Positions 53,422 to 62,988 of a stretch of 64,000 nucleotides of DNA are shown in pieces. Position 1 is the stretch's first letter. The number at the start of each line of letters is the position of its first letter. The notes beneath the pieces are model-generated. The model ran no database searches. It had not been told where the DNA came from and saw only the letters and a program-made list of their open reading frames with translations. Position numbers and translations under genes: made by a program. Source of the stretch: Cellvibrio sp. OA-2007. Its GTDB lineage: Bacteria > Pseudomonadota > Gammaproteobacteria > Pseudomonadales > Cellvibrionaceae. The stretch spans positions 1 through 64,000 of the forward strand of contig NZ_BBUL01000020.1 in assembly GCF_000953825.1 (NCBI RefSeq), read 5' to 3'.

Positions 53422-56400
53422 ATGAAAACATTTCTGAAAATCGCACTGCTAACGACAGGATTGCTGATGACCTGTGCATCGGCCTACAGCCAGACTTTAG
53501 GCAGCGCGAGCTGGCTAGTTGATACCAGTAAATCATCACTGCATTTTGTTGCGATCAAAAATACCAGCGTGGCGGAGAATTTCACTTTCAGCCAACTACA
53601 AGGCACAGTGGCGAGCAATGGTACCGCCACTTTGACAATTCCTTTAACCAGCGTGCTGACCGGCATCGACCTGCGCAATACCCGTATGCAAAACCTGCTG
53701 TTTGAAACCAGCATGCTGCCCAATTTACATTTCACTACCCAGCTGAATTTAACCGCCATTGATGCACTAGCAGTGGGCAGTGTGAGCACTCAAACTTTCA
53801 ACGGCAATTTGACTCTGCACGGTGTTACCCAGGCGATCACGTTTGATGCGACTCTGCTCAAACTCAGCGCCACCAATGTCAGCCTCACACCGCGCAAACC
53901 GATTTTAATTAATAGCGCCGATTTCGACCTCAATGCCGGTATTGAAGCGCTGCGTTCCGTAGCCGGCGCGATCAATATTGCCGAGCGAGTGCCGGTTTAT
54001 TTCAAAATGTCGCTGACCAAAAGTAATCCGACTAATGTACCTGCCATCGCCCTAACCGCCCCGCCGGTAGCACCACAAAGTCTTAAAGGCACCATCAGCC
54101 AGGTCACCGGATTGGCGAGCTTGACCTGGGCCGATGTGAATGCCAACGAGACTGGATTTATCGTGCGTCGCAAAGGCAGCGATGCGCGCTGGATCAGCTT
54201 GACTAAAACCGCACCCAATACAGTGACCTATGACGATAGCTTGGCAGCTAATCCCGGTGCCTATGAATACAAAGTTATCAGCCTGATCGATAGCATTCCC
54301 TCGGCACCGACCACCGCTGTCGCATTGACTTACACCAAAGCGAGCAGTGCATCCAGTACCAATTCAGTAATCAACAGTTCAGTTGCTAAAAGTTCCAGCA
54401 GTGCCAAAAGCTCTACCGCCGTACAGCCAGGCAATGCCGCCACCGGCGCAACCCTGTTTGCAGCCCAGTGTGCAGGGTGTCACGCTGGCGGGGCACTGTT
54501 TAGCAATATTCCCGCACGTGTCAGCAACAATACGCTGGTATCAAAAATTGACCTGACCATGCCGCAGGGTAACCCAGCTAACTGTGTCGGCCAGTGTGCA
54601 GCAGATGTAGCGGCTTATGTAGCAAATCAGTTTGGCGCCAAAAGTTCCAGTTCAGTGGCCAAAAGTTCTAGCAGTGCCGCCAGTTCTACCCCTGTGGCAT
54701 CGGTAGACTGTTCCAACATGCAAACCTTGATGCAAAGTGCGGAGCTGAATTGCACCAACGCCTCCTGCCATGCTGCCAGCCCCAGTCAGGCCGCCAAGTT
54801 TGCGCTGACCGGTACACTGGAAGAAATTGCCCATCGTTTGGGCAATGTGAATTCGGTTAACAGTAAGTGCGGTGGCGAGAAAGTTATCGATCTGGATAAC
54901 CCAAGCAACTCGCTGTTGCTGAAATTAATCGACCCTAATTCCGGTACACAATGCGCTCAAAAGATGCCATTTGGCACAACCACGGGTGTATCACCGGCGC
55001 ACTTCCAGTGCTTCCAAAAATGGGTGGGCGACATAGCCGCGGCCGCCAATATTCCCGAGCCACCAGCGACCAAACCGTTTGAGCCGACACGGCCTTTTAA
55101 CGCGCTCAATAAAGTGAAATTGCTGCTGCACGGCGGTGCAGTTACCGGCGCCGAATTGAATAAAGTGAGCCCCGCTGGCACCGGCCTTGATCAGACTGCG
55201 CTGAAAAAGCAGATTGTTGATTGGATGGCGACACCCGAATTTGAAGTGAAATTCAAATCGTTTTTGCAGCTCGCCTTGCAGCAAAAAAATGTCAATCCAG
55301 ACACTCAATGGCGCAACCAGTTTGATGTGCTCAACAACGCCAAAGTGATGGATGGAGTGAAACTGATCTCCACCCTGGAAGAGAGTTTTGTGCGCACCGC
55401 CTATAAAATCTTCACCAGCAATAAAGATTTCCGCACCGTTGCCACTACCCGCGAGTGGGAGGTGACCACCGCCATCCTGACGGCGTTAAGTTATGCAGAT
55501 TATGAGGCGCGTCTCCCTTTTGGAACCGATCTCAGATCCTTTGCTAATTTATGTGGTGACAACGACGGTGGCGGCGTGGATGAAACTGCTATTTGTAGCG
55601 GTATCGATGACTACAGTGACTGGCGTACCGTGCGTTTGGCGCAGGGCACCAGTCGCGCTGCGTTCTCCGATACGCAAGATATGGTGAGCGGTTTGAGAGC
55701 CATCCCTGCGGGTGGCAGCTATAGCTTATATGCACCGCGCGTAGGCTTTTTTACTACGCCCACCTTTTTCCAAAGCTGGGAAAGTAATACCGGTAACAGC
55801 TTCCGCGTAACGGCAAACCAAACCATGATTGCCGGCTTGGGTTTAACCTTTGAAGCGGGTGATATCACACCGTCTGGCGACCAGAGTGCAATCGATAACG
55901 CTCACGCCGGCCCCAACAACGCGGAATGTTATGCCTGCCACCGTATGATGGATCCGATGCGTCAGGTGTTTAAAAATTCGTATCACGTGTTCCGCAGCCG
56001 CGCGCTGACCACACCCACCAAGGTTACCGCCGCCTTTGCGTTTCACGGCAGCAGCGCCCCGCTGAATTCGCTCGACGATTTGGGCAAGGCCATCTTTAAC
56101 CACCCTAACTTTGCCAATGCCTGGGTCGGCAAGATGTGTAACTGGGCCAACTCGGCGCCATGCGATAGCAACAGCGCGGAATATTTGCGCTTGGTTGAAG
56201 TGTTCAAGAACAGTGGCTACAAGCTCAAAACCCTTGCCGTTGAACTGTTTGCCTCGCCAATGATTACCGGTGTGAGTTATACCGATGCGTTTGCAGAGGC
56301 TGGCCCCTCGGTTGTTATCAATCGCACCAACCATTTCTGCGCCAGTATTAAAGCGCGCCTCGATCAAGTGCGCGCCTCCCAAGGGCTGCCACCATCAACT

Positions 56401-56892
56401 ACCACCAATGTGTGCAATCTCTCGGGCACTGCACGTGCAAAAGCGGGTCTGTTGCCAGAGGATGAATTCTCACGCGGGAGTATAGATTTAATTCAATCGG
56501 TCAATATCGACCCATTCCTCACCATGGGCTACCGCCAACTGTGTGAAACGGCGGGCAACTCGCTAGTGTCATTCAATGCAGGAGCGACCGGCGCGAATTA
56601 CCAGAAAATATTTAACGCCAGCAACCCCACCCGCAGTCTGGATGAAATGACCACCTACATTATGGGCATTCCACCTGAGTCGGCCGAATGGAGCACAACC
56701 CGCGCCGCGCTCAAGAAAATGTACGACATACAAATGCACCAAACCAATTGCACCACTGCAGGTCTCGATATCATTACAGCGAACCAAACCACCATTCAAT
56801 GTGGCATGCAGGCCGCCAATGCTGCGGTTGCGCTCAAAGAAGTCTGGACTTTCGCCTGCTCGGCGCCCTCTGTTATGGCTATGGGGTTTTAA
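53422..56892 (+). CDS. Giant exported YceI-FN3-cytochrome c fusion with planctomycete-type C-terminal region
   Basis: 1156 residues. Signal peptide to about 23; YceI-like domain (about 27-197, with LTLHGVTQAITFD); FN3 (about 215-303); serine linker; class I cytochrome c (about 335-404) with haem motif C350-AGC-H354; a second linker; a CX4CH motif (C444 to H450); then a 700-residue region. That region resembles the DUF1592/DUF1588/DUF1585 set of planctomycete cytochrome proteins, with C836-YAC-H840 followed by RMMDPM. A periplasmic or surface electron carrier is likely; the overall fusion is not one I recognise. Start ATG 53422. Confidence 0.8.
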   Translation: MKTFLKIALLTTGLLMTCASAYSQTLGSASWLVDTSKSSLHFVAIKNTSVAENFTFSQLQGTVASNGTATLTIPLTSVLTGIDLRNTRMQNLLFETSMLPNLHFTTQLNLTAIDALAVGSVSTQTFNGNLTLHGVTQAITFDATLLKLSATNVSLTPRKPILINSADFDLNAGIEALRSVAGAINIAERVPVYFKMSLTKSNPTNVPAIALTAPPVAPQSLKGTISQVTGLASLTWADVNANETGFIVRRKGSDARWISLTKTAPNTVTYDDSLAANPGAYEYKVISLIDSIPSAPTTAVALTYTKASSASSTNSVINSSVAKSSSSAKSSTAVQPGNAATGATLFAAQCAGCHAGGALFSNIPARVSNNTLVSKIDLTMPQGNPANCVGQCAADVAAYVANQFGAKSSSSVAKSSSSAASSTPVASVDCSNMQTLMQSAELNCTNASCHAASPSQAAKFALTGTLEEIAHRLGNVNSVNSKCGGEKVIDLDNPSNSLLLKLIDPNSGTQCAQKMPFGTTTGVSPAHFQCFQKWVGDIAAAANIPEPPATKPFEPTRPFNALNKVKLLLHGGAVTGAELNKVSPAGTGLDQTALKKQIVDWMATPEFEVKFKSFLQLALQQKNVNPDTQWRNQFDVLNNAKVMDGVKLISTLEESFVRTAYKIFTSNKDFRTVATTREWEVTTAILTALSYADYEARLPFGTDLRSFANLCGDNDGGGVDETAICSGIDDYSDWRTVRLAQGTSRAAFSDTQDMVSGLRAIPAGGSYSLYAPRVGFFTTPTFFQSWESNTGNSFRVTANQTMIAGLGLTFEAGDITPSGDQSAIDNAHAGPNNAECYACHRMMDPMRQVFKNSYHVFRSRALTTPTKVTAAFAFHGSSAPLNSLDDLGKAIFNHPNFANAWVGKMCNWANSAPCDSNSAEYLRLVEVFKNSGYKLKTLAVELFASPMITGVSYTDAFAEAGPSVVINRTNHFCASIKARLDQVRASQGLPPSTTTNVCNLSGTARAKAGLLPEDEFSRGSIDLIQSVNIDPFLTMGYRQLCETAGNSLVSFNAGATGANYQKIFNASNPTRSLDEMTTYIMGIPPESAEWSTTRAALKKMYDIQMHQTNCTTAGLDIITANQTTIQCGMQAANAAVALKEVWTFACSAPSVMAMGF

Positions 56893-56893
56893 C

Positions 56894-58312
56894 ATGAAAA
56901 CAACTAACAGCATCAGTAGACGCGACTTTCTGCGCGGCAGCAGCGCCGTTGCCCTGTGCCTGCGAGCAGCCGCAACTGGCCTGCCGGTGAGCTTCTTAAT
57001 GAGCGGGGCTATGCCTGCTTACGCCGTAGGTACCGCAGGCAAATCCTTGATTCTGGCGATGTCGGATGATGGCGAATCCATCAACAGCTACGCCGGCGGC
57101 ACTTACTCAAGCGATAGCAACGACCCGCGTTTTGCCATAGGTCGCCCGAGCGTCGCGCAATTGGGTACCGGCGTACTGGGGCAGGTCAATGGCAACAATG
57201 TCACCGCCAGCGACTTCAGCAGCTCCGCGCAAATTAAAATGGGCAGCACTCAGGTGACGGCGGCTAAGTTTTTCTCTTACCTGCCGCAAGATTTGCTCGA
57301 CCACTTGGCGATGTTCCATTTGCGCACGGCAGCCAACGGGCACCCGGAAGGCACCCGCGTACACACAGTCAACAGCGTATTGGTGAGCAAAACCGGGCGC
57401 GGCACCGAAGAAATCCAATCGGCGTTAATGCAGGAAATCCTCTTGCAAGACCCGGCGATGCCCAGTGTGCTCAGCACTCCCATGGTGTTAAACAGTGGCG
57501 GGGGCTTGGGCACACTGACATCGGAGAATGTGGCAATCACCCGCTATTCGCCGCTCGATGTCAAAAACCTGTTTGTCGGCACACAGCCTGCCGCAACCGT
57601 GGACAACATGGCGAAGCTCTATGCCAGCACCATCGACACTATCTATAAAAATGTAAAAACCAATGGCACCGCCGCCCAGCTGCGCTATTTGGATGCCCAC
57701 GCCTCATCGCGCACTCAGGCCACTACGCTGGGCAACCAGCTGGGCGGCTTGCTGACCGAGGTCACCGGTTCAAGTTTTGGCGATCAAATCAAAGCGGCCG
57801 TTGCCATGGCCAAGGTCAACCTCGCACCGGTGATTGTGGTGCGTCACGCTTACTCAGGCGACAATCACAACGATGATGATCTCAGTCAAGAAACGCGCCT
57901 CACCATCGCCCAGCTAAATAATCTGGTGACCTATTGGAACTTGGTGAAAGCAGAGGGGTTGCAAAACAGTATTAACTTCGCCACTTACGATATTTTTGGC
58001 CGCACCCTGGGGCGCAATACCAACGGCGGGCGCGATCACCACAATAGCTCCTGCGTAAATATGATGATCGGCGCCAATATCAAACCCGGAGTGATCGGCG
58101 GCTTAGAGGCCTGGAGCAATTCCGGCCATCGTTTGATGCGCGCGACCGGCATCAACTCCACCACGGGTTTATCGGCCAGCGCCGATATCGCCGGTAGCGA
58201 AACCCTCACCGCCTATGCCCGCACCCTGATGGCCTCGGTCGGTATTCCGGAATCCCGTATCAACTTCCGCATCCCCGCCGGTAAAACCGTGAAGGGCGCG
58301 CTGCTCAGCTAG
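56894..58312 (+). CDS. Tat-exported DUF1501/DUF1552-like protein
   Basis: 472 residues. The N-terminus has a twin-arginine signal (SISRRDFLRGSSAVAL), implying export of a folded, probably cofactor-bearing protein. The body contains metal-site-like segments (GDNHNDDD and GGRDHHNSS) and a central helical part. Such proteins are regularly encoded beside DUF1592/1588 cytochromes; none has an established activity I can cite. It starts 1 base after the upstream stop and ends the cluster before the hairpin at 58320. Confidence 0.78.
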   Translation: MKTTNSISRRDFLRGSSAVALCLRAAATGLPVSFLMSGAMPAYAVGTAGKSLILAMSDDGESINSYAGGTYSSDSNDPRFAIGRPSVAQLGTGVLGQVNGNNVTASDFSSSAQIKMGSTQVTAAKFFSYLPQDLLDHLAMFHLRTAANGHPEGTRVHTVNSVLVSKTGRGTEEIQSALMQEILLQDPAMPSVLSTPMVLNSGGGLGTLTSENVAITRYSPLDVKNLFVGTQPAATVDNMAKLYASTIDTIYKNVKTNGTAAQLRYLDAHASSRTQATTLGNQLGGLLTEVTGSSFGDQIKAAVAMAKVNLAPVIVVRHAYSGDNHNDDDLSQETRLTIAQLNNLVTYWNLVKAEGLQNSINFATYDIFGRTLGRNTNGGRDHHNSSCVNMMIGANIKPGVIGGLEAWSNSGHRLMRATGINSTTGLSASADIAGSETLTAYARTLMASVGIPESRINFRIPAGKTVKGALLS

Positions 58313-58319
58313 TCATCCA

Positions 58320-58345
58320 TGCGCCAGAGCCATTGCTCTGGCGCA
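58320..58345. terminator. Strong hairpin after the cluster
   Basis: Perfect 11-bp stem TGCGCCAGAGC/GCTCTGGCGCA with CATT loop, 7 bases beyond the DUF1501-like gene. Pyrimidine-rich but not a clean T-run, so termination is probable rather than sure. Confidence 0.65.
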
Positions 58346-58430
58346 TTCCCTCCCTCTGTTAAGCCTCATCCACACACGCCACTTAATGAGCAGGCTTGCT
58401 CTTCTGCAAAAATGAACATACACTTTTTAA

Positions 58431-58453
58431 TATATACGTTTTTTCATATGTAA
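58431..58453. promoter_or_regulatory. Putative ArsR operator
   Basis: AT-rich imperfect dyad (ATATACG / CATATGT) around T6, 18-40 bases before arsR. Position and character match ArsR-type operators; the exact box is not proven. Confidence 0.5.
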
Positions 58454-58470
58454 TTAAAAAGATGTAGCCC

Positions 58471-58806
58471 ATGAATCCAGCCGAGTTAAGCAAAACCCTC
58501 GCCGACGAAACCCGCGCCCGCATTGCGCTGTTAGTGGCGCGCGAAAAAGAGCTGTGTGTGTGTGAACTCACCTGCGCGCTCGATGAAATCCAACCGAAAA
58601 TTTCCCGCCATTTGGCACTGTTACGCGAAAGCGGTCTGCTTGCCGATCGCCGCCAGGGGCAGTGGGTGTATTACCGTTTGCATCCTGAGCTGCCAACCTG
58701 GGTATCCGAAATTTTACACACCATGCTCAATGCCAATAGCGATTGGCTGGCAGAGAATTGTCAACGCTTGTGCGCTATGGCCGATCGACCAGCCCGCTGC
58801 TGTTGA
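58471..58806 (+). CDS. arsR: ArsR-family arsenic-responsive repressor
   Basis: 111 residues with a winged HTH and the metalloid site C29-V-C31 plus C35 in ELCVCELTCALDEI; the recognition helix follows (QPKISRHLALLRESGLL). A CC pair ends the protein. As(III) binding releases the operator. Leads a GAPDH-arsJ operon. Confidence 0.9.
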   Translation: MNPAELSKTLADETRARIALLVAREKELCVCELTCALDEIQPKISRHLALLRESGLLADRRQGQWVYYRLHPELPTWVSEILHTMLNANSDWLAENCQRLCAMADRPARCC

Positions 58807-58837
58807 TAAAAACTCCAATATTCACTGAGACATAAAG

Positions 58838-59836
58838 ATGAAAAAAATCAAAATTGGTATTAATGGTTTTGGTCGCATTGGCCGTTTAGCACTGCGCGCC
58901 AGCTGGCACTGGCCGGAATTTGAATTTGTACAAATTAATGACCCAGCGGGTGATGCCGCGACTTTTGCCCATCTGCTGAAATTTGATTCAGTGCAAGGCC
59001 AGTGGACGCCGGAAACCAGCGCAGATGAACACTCCATTATTATTGATGGCAAAAAAATTGCCTTTAGCCGCAATAAAAGTATTGGCGAAACCGATTGGAG
59101 CAACTGCGATTTGGTGATTGAAGCCAGCGGTAAAATGCGCGAGGTAAAATTACTGCAAGCCTATTTGGATCAAGGCGTAAAACGTGTGGTGGTGAGTGCG
59201 CCGGTAAAAGAGCCGAGTGTATTAAATGTGGTGATGGGTGTTAATCAGCATTTATTTGATCCAGCGAGCCATCGCATTGTCACCGCCGCTTCTTGCACCA
59301 CTAACTGCCTCGCGCCCGTAGTAAAAGTAATTCACGAACAGCTCGGCATTAAACACGGCGCTATTACCACCATCCACGATTTAACCAATACCCAATCAAT
59401 ACTGGATCAGCCGCATAAAGATCTGCGCCGCGCGCGCGCATCCCATTCCAATTTAATTCCCACCAGTACCGGTTCGGCCACGGCGATTGCCGAAATTTTT
59501 CCCGAATTGCGCGGCCGTTTAAATGGTCATGCGGTGCGTGTACCCCTGGCGACCGGTTCGCTGACTGACTGCGTGTTTGAAGTGGAGCGCGCCACCAGTG
59601 TGGATGAAGTCAACGCGCTGTTAAAAACAGCGAGCGAAACTTATTTGAAAGATATTCTCGGTTATGAAACGCGCCCGCTAGTATCGAGCGATTTTTGTGG
59701 CAATCCGCTGTCATCAATTGTCGATGCACTGTCCACTATGGTGGTAAACAATTCATTGGTAAAAATTTACGCTTGGTACGACAACGAGTGGGGCTATGCC
59801 AATCGCACGGTGGAGTTGGCGAGAATGGTGGGATAG
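58838..59836 (+). CDS. ArsJ-associated glyceraldehyde-3-phosphate dehydrogenase
   Basis: 332 residues. NAD-binding [11 protein letters not shown], catalytic Cys in [11 protein letters not shown], and WYDNEWGY near the end. In ars operons this enzyme uses arsenate in place of phosphate to form 1-arseno-3-phosphoglycerate, which ArsJ exports. The neighbours arsR and arsJ support this role over a glycolytic one. Confidence 0.92.
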   Translation: MKKIKIGINGFGRIGRLALRASWHWPEFEFVQINDPAGDAATFAHLLKFDSVQGQWTPETSADEHSIIIDGKKIAFSRNKSIGETDWSNCDLVIEASGKMREVKLLQAYLDQGVKRVVVSAPVKEPSVLNVVMGVNQHLFDPASHRIVTAASCTTNCLAPVVKVIHEQLGIKHGAITTIHDLTNTQSILDQPHKDLRRARASHSNLIPTSTGSATAIAEIFPELRGRLNGHAVRVPLATGSLTDCVFEVERATSVDEVNALLKTASETYLKDILGYETRPLVSSDFCGNPLSSIVDALSTMVVNNSLVKIYAWYDNEWGYANRTVELARMVG

Positions 59837-59848
59837 GCCCAATAATTT

Positions 59849-59941
59849 GGGCGCAATGAATTGCACCCCTACGGATAATTTGATTGTTGTAGGGGCGTGA
59901 TTTATCGCGCCCAAAATCGCGCCCAAAATCACACCCAAACA
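59849..59941. repeat. Inverted repeat and short tandem repeat between GAPDH and arsJ
   Basis: 24-base arms at 59849-59872 and 59889-59912 match at 19 of 24 positions (GGGCGC ... CCCCTAC). Three 12-base units follow (CGCGCCCAAAAT twice at 59906 and 59918, a variant at 59930). Resembles a small dispersed palindromic element inserted into the operon. Confidence 0.75.
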
Positions 59942-59967
59942 TCACCCAATAAGTTATCCCGAAAATC

Positions 59968-61206
59968 ATGAAAAAATCACCCGCCATCCGTCAATACGCA
60001 ATTGTCACCGGCAATTATTGGGCGTTTACACTCACCGACGGTGCGCTACGCATGTTGGTGGTGTTGCACTTTCATCAGCTGGGTTACAGCCCACTGCAAA
60101 TTGCCGCGCTGTTTTTGTTTTATGAAATTTTTGGCATTGTCACCAATTTGTTTGGCGGTTATTTGGGTGCGCGGATTGGTTTGAATCGCACCATGAATAT
60201 CGGCTTGGCACTGCAAGTAGCTGCGCTGGCACTACTCGCGGTGCCCAACCACTGGCTCAGTGTGCCGCTGGTGATGGGCGCGCAGGCGCTGTCGGGCATC
60301 GCCAAAGATTTAAATAAAATGAGTGCCAAAAGTGCGATTAAATTATTGGTGCCGGGCGACCAGCAGGGCACTCTATTTAAATGGATCGCGCTGCTAACCG
60401 GCTCAAAAAACGCCTTAAAAGGCGTGGGATTTTTTCTCGGTGGTGCATTACTCGCGCTATTAAGTTTTAAGGGCGCAGTGTTGGCCATGGCCGCTGCGCT
60501 GGCATTGGTATGGCTTGCCAGTGTGATCACACTCAAACACGATTTAGGCAAGGCAAAAAACAAACCCAAATTTAAGGAATTATTTTCCAAAAGCCGCGCG
60601 ATTAATATTTTATCTGCCGCGCGGCTATTTTTATTTGGCGCGCGGGATATTTGGTTTGTAATCGCACTGCCGGTTTTTTTAAGCAGCCAACTCGGCTGGA
60701 GTTTTTGGTGGGTGGGCGGTTTTCTCGCCAGCTGGGTGATAGGTTATGGTTTGGTGCAATCTATCGCGCCGCTAATTCTGCGCAGTAAAACTCAAGCTGC
60801 ACCTACCGGTAGGGCAGCACTTTTGTGGGCCGTTATATTAACACTGGTCACAGCAAGTTTGGCCTTGGCGCTCAGCACCAATTTATCCGTCGCGCTGGTA
60901 TTAATCACCGGTTTGATTTTGTTCGGCATCGCCTTTGCCATCAACTCCTCGCTGCACTCCTATTTAATAGTCAGTTACGCCAAAGGCGATGGTGTATCAC
61001 TCGATGTGGGTTTTTATTATATGGCCAATGCCTGCGGGCGCTTGGTAGGAACCCTATTATCCGGTTATCTTTATCAGCAGGGTGGCTTGTCACTGTGCCT
61101 CTGGGGCAGTGTTATTTTTCTGCTGCTGGTGGCGATTATCTCTATTGGCTTGCCCGGCTCTAACACTCCAACGCACAGTCTCACAAACACACAACAGGCA
61201 GATTGA
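59968..61206 (+). CDS. arsJ: Organoarsenical efflux permease ArsJ (MFS)
   Basis: 412-residue, 12-TM major facilitator of the ArsJ type: NYWAFTLTDGALRMLVVLHF at TM1, SGIAKDLNKMSAKSAIK, and ARDIWFVIALPVFL. Exports 1-arseno-3-phosphoglycerate, giving arsenate resistance without reduction to arsenite. Separated from GAPDH by the repeat element. Confidence 0.92.
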   Translation: MKKSPAIRQYAIVTGNYWAFTLTDGALRMLVVLHFHQLGYSPLQIAALFLFYEIFGIVTNLFGGYLGARIGLNRTMNIGLALQVAALALLAVPNHWLSVPLVMGAQALSGIAKDLNKMSAKSAIKLLVPGDQQGTLFKWIALLTGSKNALKGVGFFLGGALLALLSFKGAVLAMAAALALVWLASVITLKHDLGKAKNKPKFKELFSKSRAINILSAARLFLFGARDIWFVIALPVFLSSQLGWSFWWVGGFLASWVIGYGLVQSIAPLILRSKTQAAPTGRAALLWAVILTLVTASLALALSTNLSVALVLITGLILFGIAFAINSSLHSYLIVSYAKGDGVSLDVGFYYMANACGRLVGTLLSGYLYQQGGLSLCLWGSVIFLLLVAIISIGLPGSNTPTHSLTNTQQAD

Positions 61207-61208
61207 AA

Positions 61209-61664
61209 ATGCTTATTTCTCTACTGATTAATTTTGTGGTGGTCGCAGTCTGTGTGTTGATTCATTTTGAAGCCATTAACCTATTAAGCAACACGCTCTT
61301 CAATGCTAAACGAACACCGCGCATTAGTATTTTATTCAGCCTGTTAGCCTGCTTTTTTGCGCATATTATTGAAGTAATAATTTTTGCATTCGCTTATTAC
61401 GGTTATATGCAAGTTGGCGGTTTCGGTCAGTTAGTGCCCAGCAATTTGGATGCTCAGCATTTGACGAGCAGTTTTCACTCTAATTTTATTGATTGTATTT
61501 ATTTCTCTCTCACTTGTTATACCTCACTCGGTTTTGGCGATTTAGTGCCCACCGGTTGGCTTCGCTTTTTGGCGGGCGTGGAGGCATTAACTGGTTTGCT
61601 GTTAATCGCCTGGACGGCGTCATTTATGTATTTGGAAATGCAAAAACATTGGCGAGTTAAATAA
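61209..61664 (+). CDS. Two-TM potassium-channel-like protein
   Basis: 151 residues with three hydrophobic segments. The pore loop CYTSLGFGDLVPTGWLRFL has a TSLGFGD selectivity filter (compare TVGYGD), followed by the inner helix ending in WTASFMYLEM. Likely forms tetramers. ATG 61209 lies 2 bases after the arsJ stop; a TTG at 61203 overlaps it. An ion channel in an ars operon is unusual. Confidence 0.78.
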   Translation: MLISLLINFVVVAVCVLIHFEAINLLSNTLFNAKRTPRISILFSLLACFFAHIIEVIIFAFAYYGYMQVGGFGQLVPSNLDAQHLTSSFHSNFIDCIYFSLTCYTSLGFGDLVPTGWLRFLAGVEALTGLLLIAWTASFMYLEMQKHWRVK

Positions 61665-61682
61665 CCCCCATAGGTATTCACT

Positions 61683-62948
61683 GTGAGCAAATGTGAAATA
61701 GATTGCAGCTCCGCCGCCGAAATATTGAATCGCGGCTGCTATTGCAAAACCCTGGAGCGCGACCAGTTGCTCGCGCATTTGCAAGCCCAATCCCTGCCAA
61801 CAGAAATTTTACACAATCATCAGCAATTATTTTCCCACACCGCTGTATTTATCTCGCCCGCGCAGTGGCAGCAGTTGCAGCAATTGGTGGCAGCGGTAAC
61901 GCGGGTTACTGAATTGCCAACCTATCGCACGCGAGTGTTAAATAATGCTCCCGCTATCGCCCAAAAGCCCAGTTTACATGCCGGTGTGTTTATGGGATTT
62001 GATTTTCATTTAAGCGATCTCGGCCCGCAAATTATTGAAATTAATACCAACGCCGGCGGTGGCTTTTTAAATGCGGTGTTGCTCAGCGCGCAAACTGCCT
62101 GCTGCAATGCAAGCGGAAGTTTTCCCGCACTGTTACAACCGCAAATAGAAAATGAATTTATCACCATGTTTTTGCGCGAATGGCAGTTGGCGCGTGGCGA
62201 TCAACCACTGCGGACTATTGCAATAGTGGATGAAGATCCAACCAGACAATTTCTCTATCCGGAATTTTTATTGGCGCAATCACTCTTTGAACGAACAGGC
62301 ATTAAAACGCTGATTGTCGATCCGCGCAAACTGGAATTAAATTCAGGAGAGTTATTTTATCAGGATCAAGTTATCGATTTGGTCTACAACCGTTTAACCG
62401 ATTTTTCGCTGGCGCAACCCATCAACCAAACCTTACGCAGCGCTTATGAACTGGATGCGGTAGTGCTGACACCCAATCCATTCCATCACGCACTTTACGC
62501 CGACAAACGCAATCTGGTTGTATTAAGTGATGCACAGCAACTCAGCGACTTGGGTGCAAACACTGAGGATATTAAAACCCTGCTGGCGGGAATACCGCGC
62601 ACACAATTAGTCACAGCTGAGCGCGCCGATGAATTATGGCAAGCGCGCAAACAATTATTTTTTAAACCCGCCACCGGCTACGGCAGCAAAGCCGCCTATC
62701 GCGGCGACAAAATTACCAAACGGGTGTGGGATGAAATCCTGCAGGGCGATTACATCGCGCAACAACAAGTACCACCCAGCGAACGCGGCATTTTAGTCGA
62801 TGATGAAAAACAGCAATTAAAAATGGATATCCGCGCCTATGTCTACGCTGGAAAAATCCAGCTACTCGCCGCGCGTTTATACCAAGGCCAAACCACCAAC
62901 TTCCGCACTCAAGGTGGTGGATTTGCGCCGGTGTTTGTGGCGGGGTAG
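61683..62948 (+). CDS. ATP-grasp-like protein of unknown function in the ars operon
   Basis: 421 residues from GTG 61683. The N-terminal half has DLGPQIIEINTNAGGGFLN, like the metal-binding end of ATP-grasp domains, and the C-terminal half QLFFKPATGYGSKAAYRG, like an ATP-binding Lys region. This order (EINxNAGG before FFKPxxGxGS) is reversed from usual ATP-grasp proteins, suggesting permutation or two half-domains. A ligase or carboxylate-amine activity is inference only. Cysteine-rich start (C4, C8, C19, C21). Confidence 0.6.
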   Translation: MSKCEIDCSSAAEILNRGCYCKTLERDQLLAHLQAQSLPTEILHNHQQLFSHTAVFISPAQWQQLQQLVAAVTRVTELPTYRTRVLNNAPAIAQKPSLHAGVFMGFDFHLSDLGPQIIEINTNAGGGFLNAVLLSAQTACCNASGSFPALLQPQIENEFITMFLREWQLARGDQPLRTIAIVDEDPTRQFLYPEFLLAQSLFERTGIKTLIVDPRKLELNSGELFYQDQVIDLVYNRLTDFSLAQPINQTLRSAYELDAVVLTPNPFHHALYADKRNLVVLSDAQQLSDLGANTEDIKTLLAGIPRTQLVTAERADELWQARKQLFFKPATGYGSKAAYRGDKITKRVWDEILQGDYIAQQQVPPSERGILVDDEKQQLKMDIRAYVYAGKIQLLAARLYQGQTTNFRTQGGGFAPVFVAG

Positions 62949-62988
62949 TATTACCAAGAGACAATTGCTAATTATAATGGATCAATAA

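Noticed and set aside
55843-56382. 179-codon minus-strand frame within the YceI-cytochrome gene
   Set aside because: Antisense shadow of a well-supported long gene with haem motif at 55927.
59736-59987. Minus-strand frames with repeated GAILGA-like sequence
   Set aside because: Product of the intergenic tandem repeat and the antisense of GAPDH.
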